From: Lentisphaeria bacterium
Lineage (GTDB): Bacteria > Verrucomicrobiota > Lentisphaeria > Victivallales > UBA1829
DNA length: 14,346 bases
Assembly: GCA_019408975.1 (NCBI GenBank)
Contig: DXVA01000025.1
Span: 10,118-24,463, forward strand
Reading direction: 5' to 3'
Part shown: positions 13,937-14,346 of the stretch, piece by piece
How positions within the stretch are numbered: the stretch's first letter is position 1
Layout of the letters: the number at the start of each line of letters is the position of its first letter
Program-made: the position numbers and the translations under genes
The notes under the pieces: model-generated
Database searches by the model: none
The model's input: the letters and a program-made list of their open reading frames with translations, nothing else
Told to the model about the DNA's origin: nothing

Positions 13937-13972
13937 CACTCTTTTTTCCTTTCCGGAAGAAAGAGTGTTCTT
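13937..13972 (+). terminator. Terminator after the XRE-type gene
   Basis: A 13-bp stem with one G-U pair (13937-13949 with 13955-13967), loop TTTCC, then TTCTTT. It begins 22 bases past the stop codon. The U-tract is imperfect but the stem is strong. Confidence 0.8.
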
Positions 13973-14000
13973 TATGTACCGGTACCGGAATAATCGGAGA

Positions 14001-14041
14001 GAAAAAAAAGACCTGAAAGACACATGGACTTGTCTTTCAGG
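14001..14041 (-). terminator. Terminator of the MATE gene
   Basis: On the minus strand an 11-bp perfect stem (14041-14031 with 14022-14012) with an eight-base loop is followed by a run of eight U (14009-14002 plus flanking). It lies 32 bases beyond the stop at 14074. Confidence 0.92.
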
Positions 14042-14073
14042 CGAATTCCCATCCATTCAAAGAAAAACGGATG

Positions 14074-14346
14074 TCAGTCTTTCAGAAGCAGTTCCTGGTC
14101 TTCCGGGAGAGTCGCGGTATTTTCAATAACCTTCATATGCGTCCATTTGTCGCCAAGATAGCGTACATAGAAAACAATGCCGCAGATAATGATGTAAATC
14201 ACGATCGTTCCCCAGATGTACCAGACGGACATTCCCAGTTTTGCAAAAATCAGGGACGGCACCGCAAGTCCGATGAAAGCCATCGTCATGCCGGCGAGCA
14301 TGGCAAAGAACGTATCTCCGGCAGCCTTGATCGCACTGCTGTAAAT
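14074..14346 (-). CDS. MATE-family efflux transporter, C-terminal part (runs off the window)
   Basis: The last 90 residues of a membrane protein whose start lies beyond 14346. IYSSAIKAAGDTFFAMLAGM matches the MATE signature region (usually ...ALRGAGDT...), followed by a hydrophobic helix (MAFIGLAVPSLIFAKLGMSVWYIWGTIVIYIIICGIVFYVRYL) forming the last two membrane segments, then a basic GDKWTHMKVIE typical of the MATE end and a short acidic tail. MATE proteins export cationic drugs and metabolites by Na+ or H+ antiport at the inner membrane. The ATG at 14301 is internal, not the start, because the homology continues upstream of it. A strong terminator follows. It lies convergent to the XRE gene and near a MarR/nitroreductase pair, but no shared regulation is visible. 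Confidence 0.85.
   Translation of the reverse strand: MYSSAIKAAGDTFFAMLAGMTMAFIGLAVPSLIFAKLGMSVWYIWGTIVIYIIICGIVFYVRYLGDKWTHMKVIENTATLPEDQELLLKD

Overview
The window looks like a chromosomal segment of a Gram-negative-type bacterium of the PVC superphylum, most likely Lentisphaerota (Victivallales-like). This is inference: the left edge carries a DUF1549-type protein, a family typical of Planctomycetes and Lentisphaerae, and exported proteins and a large single dnaE fit. No rRNA or other taxonomic marker is present.

Layout. (1) 1-218, minus: N-terminal part of an exported DUF1549-like protein that runs off the window. (2) 219-905: about 690 non-coding bases holding two ~50-base imperfect repeats and a run of short hairpins, mostly with three-base loops. 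(3) 906-6070, minus: dnaE (replicative DNA polymerase III alpha) followed by a translationally coupled gene for an exported protein of unknown role. (4) 6254-6420, plus: tRNA-His(GTG) with its own promoter and terminator. (5) 6365-11498: a probable decayed integrative element of about 5.1 kb, bounded by a 12-base direct repeat of the tRNA 3' end. It holds an iteron-like non-coding block (6421-7113), a small ParB/KorB-like HTH protein, the C-terminal end of a large serine recombinase whose catalytic part is missing, a primase-helicase, and an N-terminally shortened DDE transposase lying head to head with the primase. (6) 11650-13025, plus: a MarR repressor with a consensus promoter and an overlapping operator, then a nitroreductase, a plausible detoxification or drug-response unit. 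(7) 13477-13967: a small XRE-type HTH protein with terminator. (8) 14012-14346, minus: the C-terminal end of a MATE efflux transporter with its terminator.

How it fits together. The dnaE block is housekeeping. The tRNA-His 3' end appears to have served as an attachment site. Inside the element, three gene fragments (recombinase, primase, transposase) abut with no spacer, and reading frames run across the joints. That points to past deletions or rearrangements, or to assembly joints that need checking. The MarR/nitroreductase and MATE genes to the right form an ordinary stress-response and efflux neighbourhood. No complete, clearly new system is visible. The least explained parts are the hairpin array at 587-897 and the GACCTC repeats at 6557-6928.
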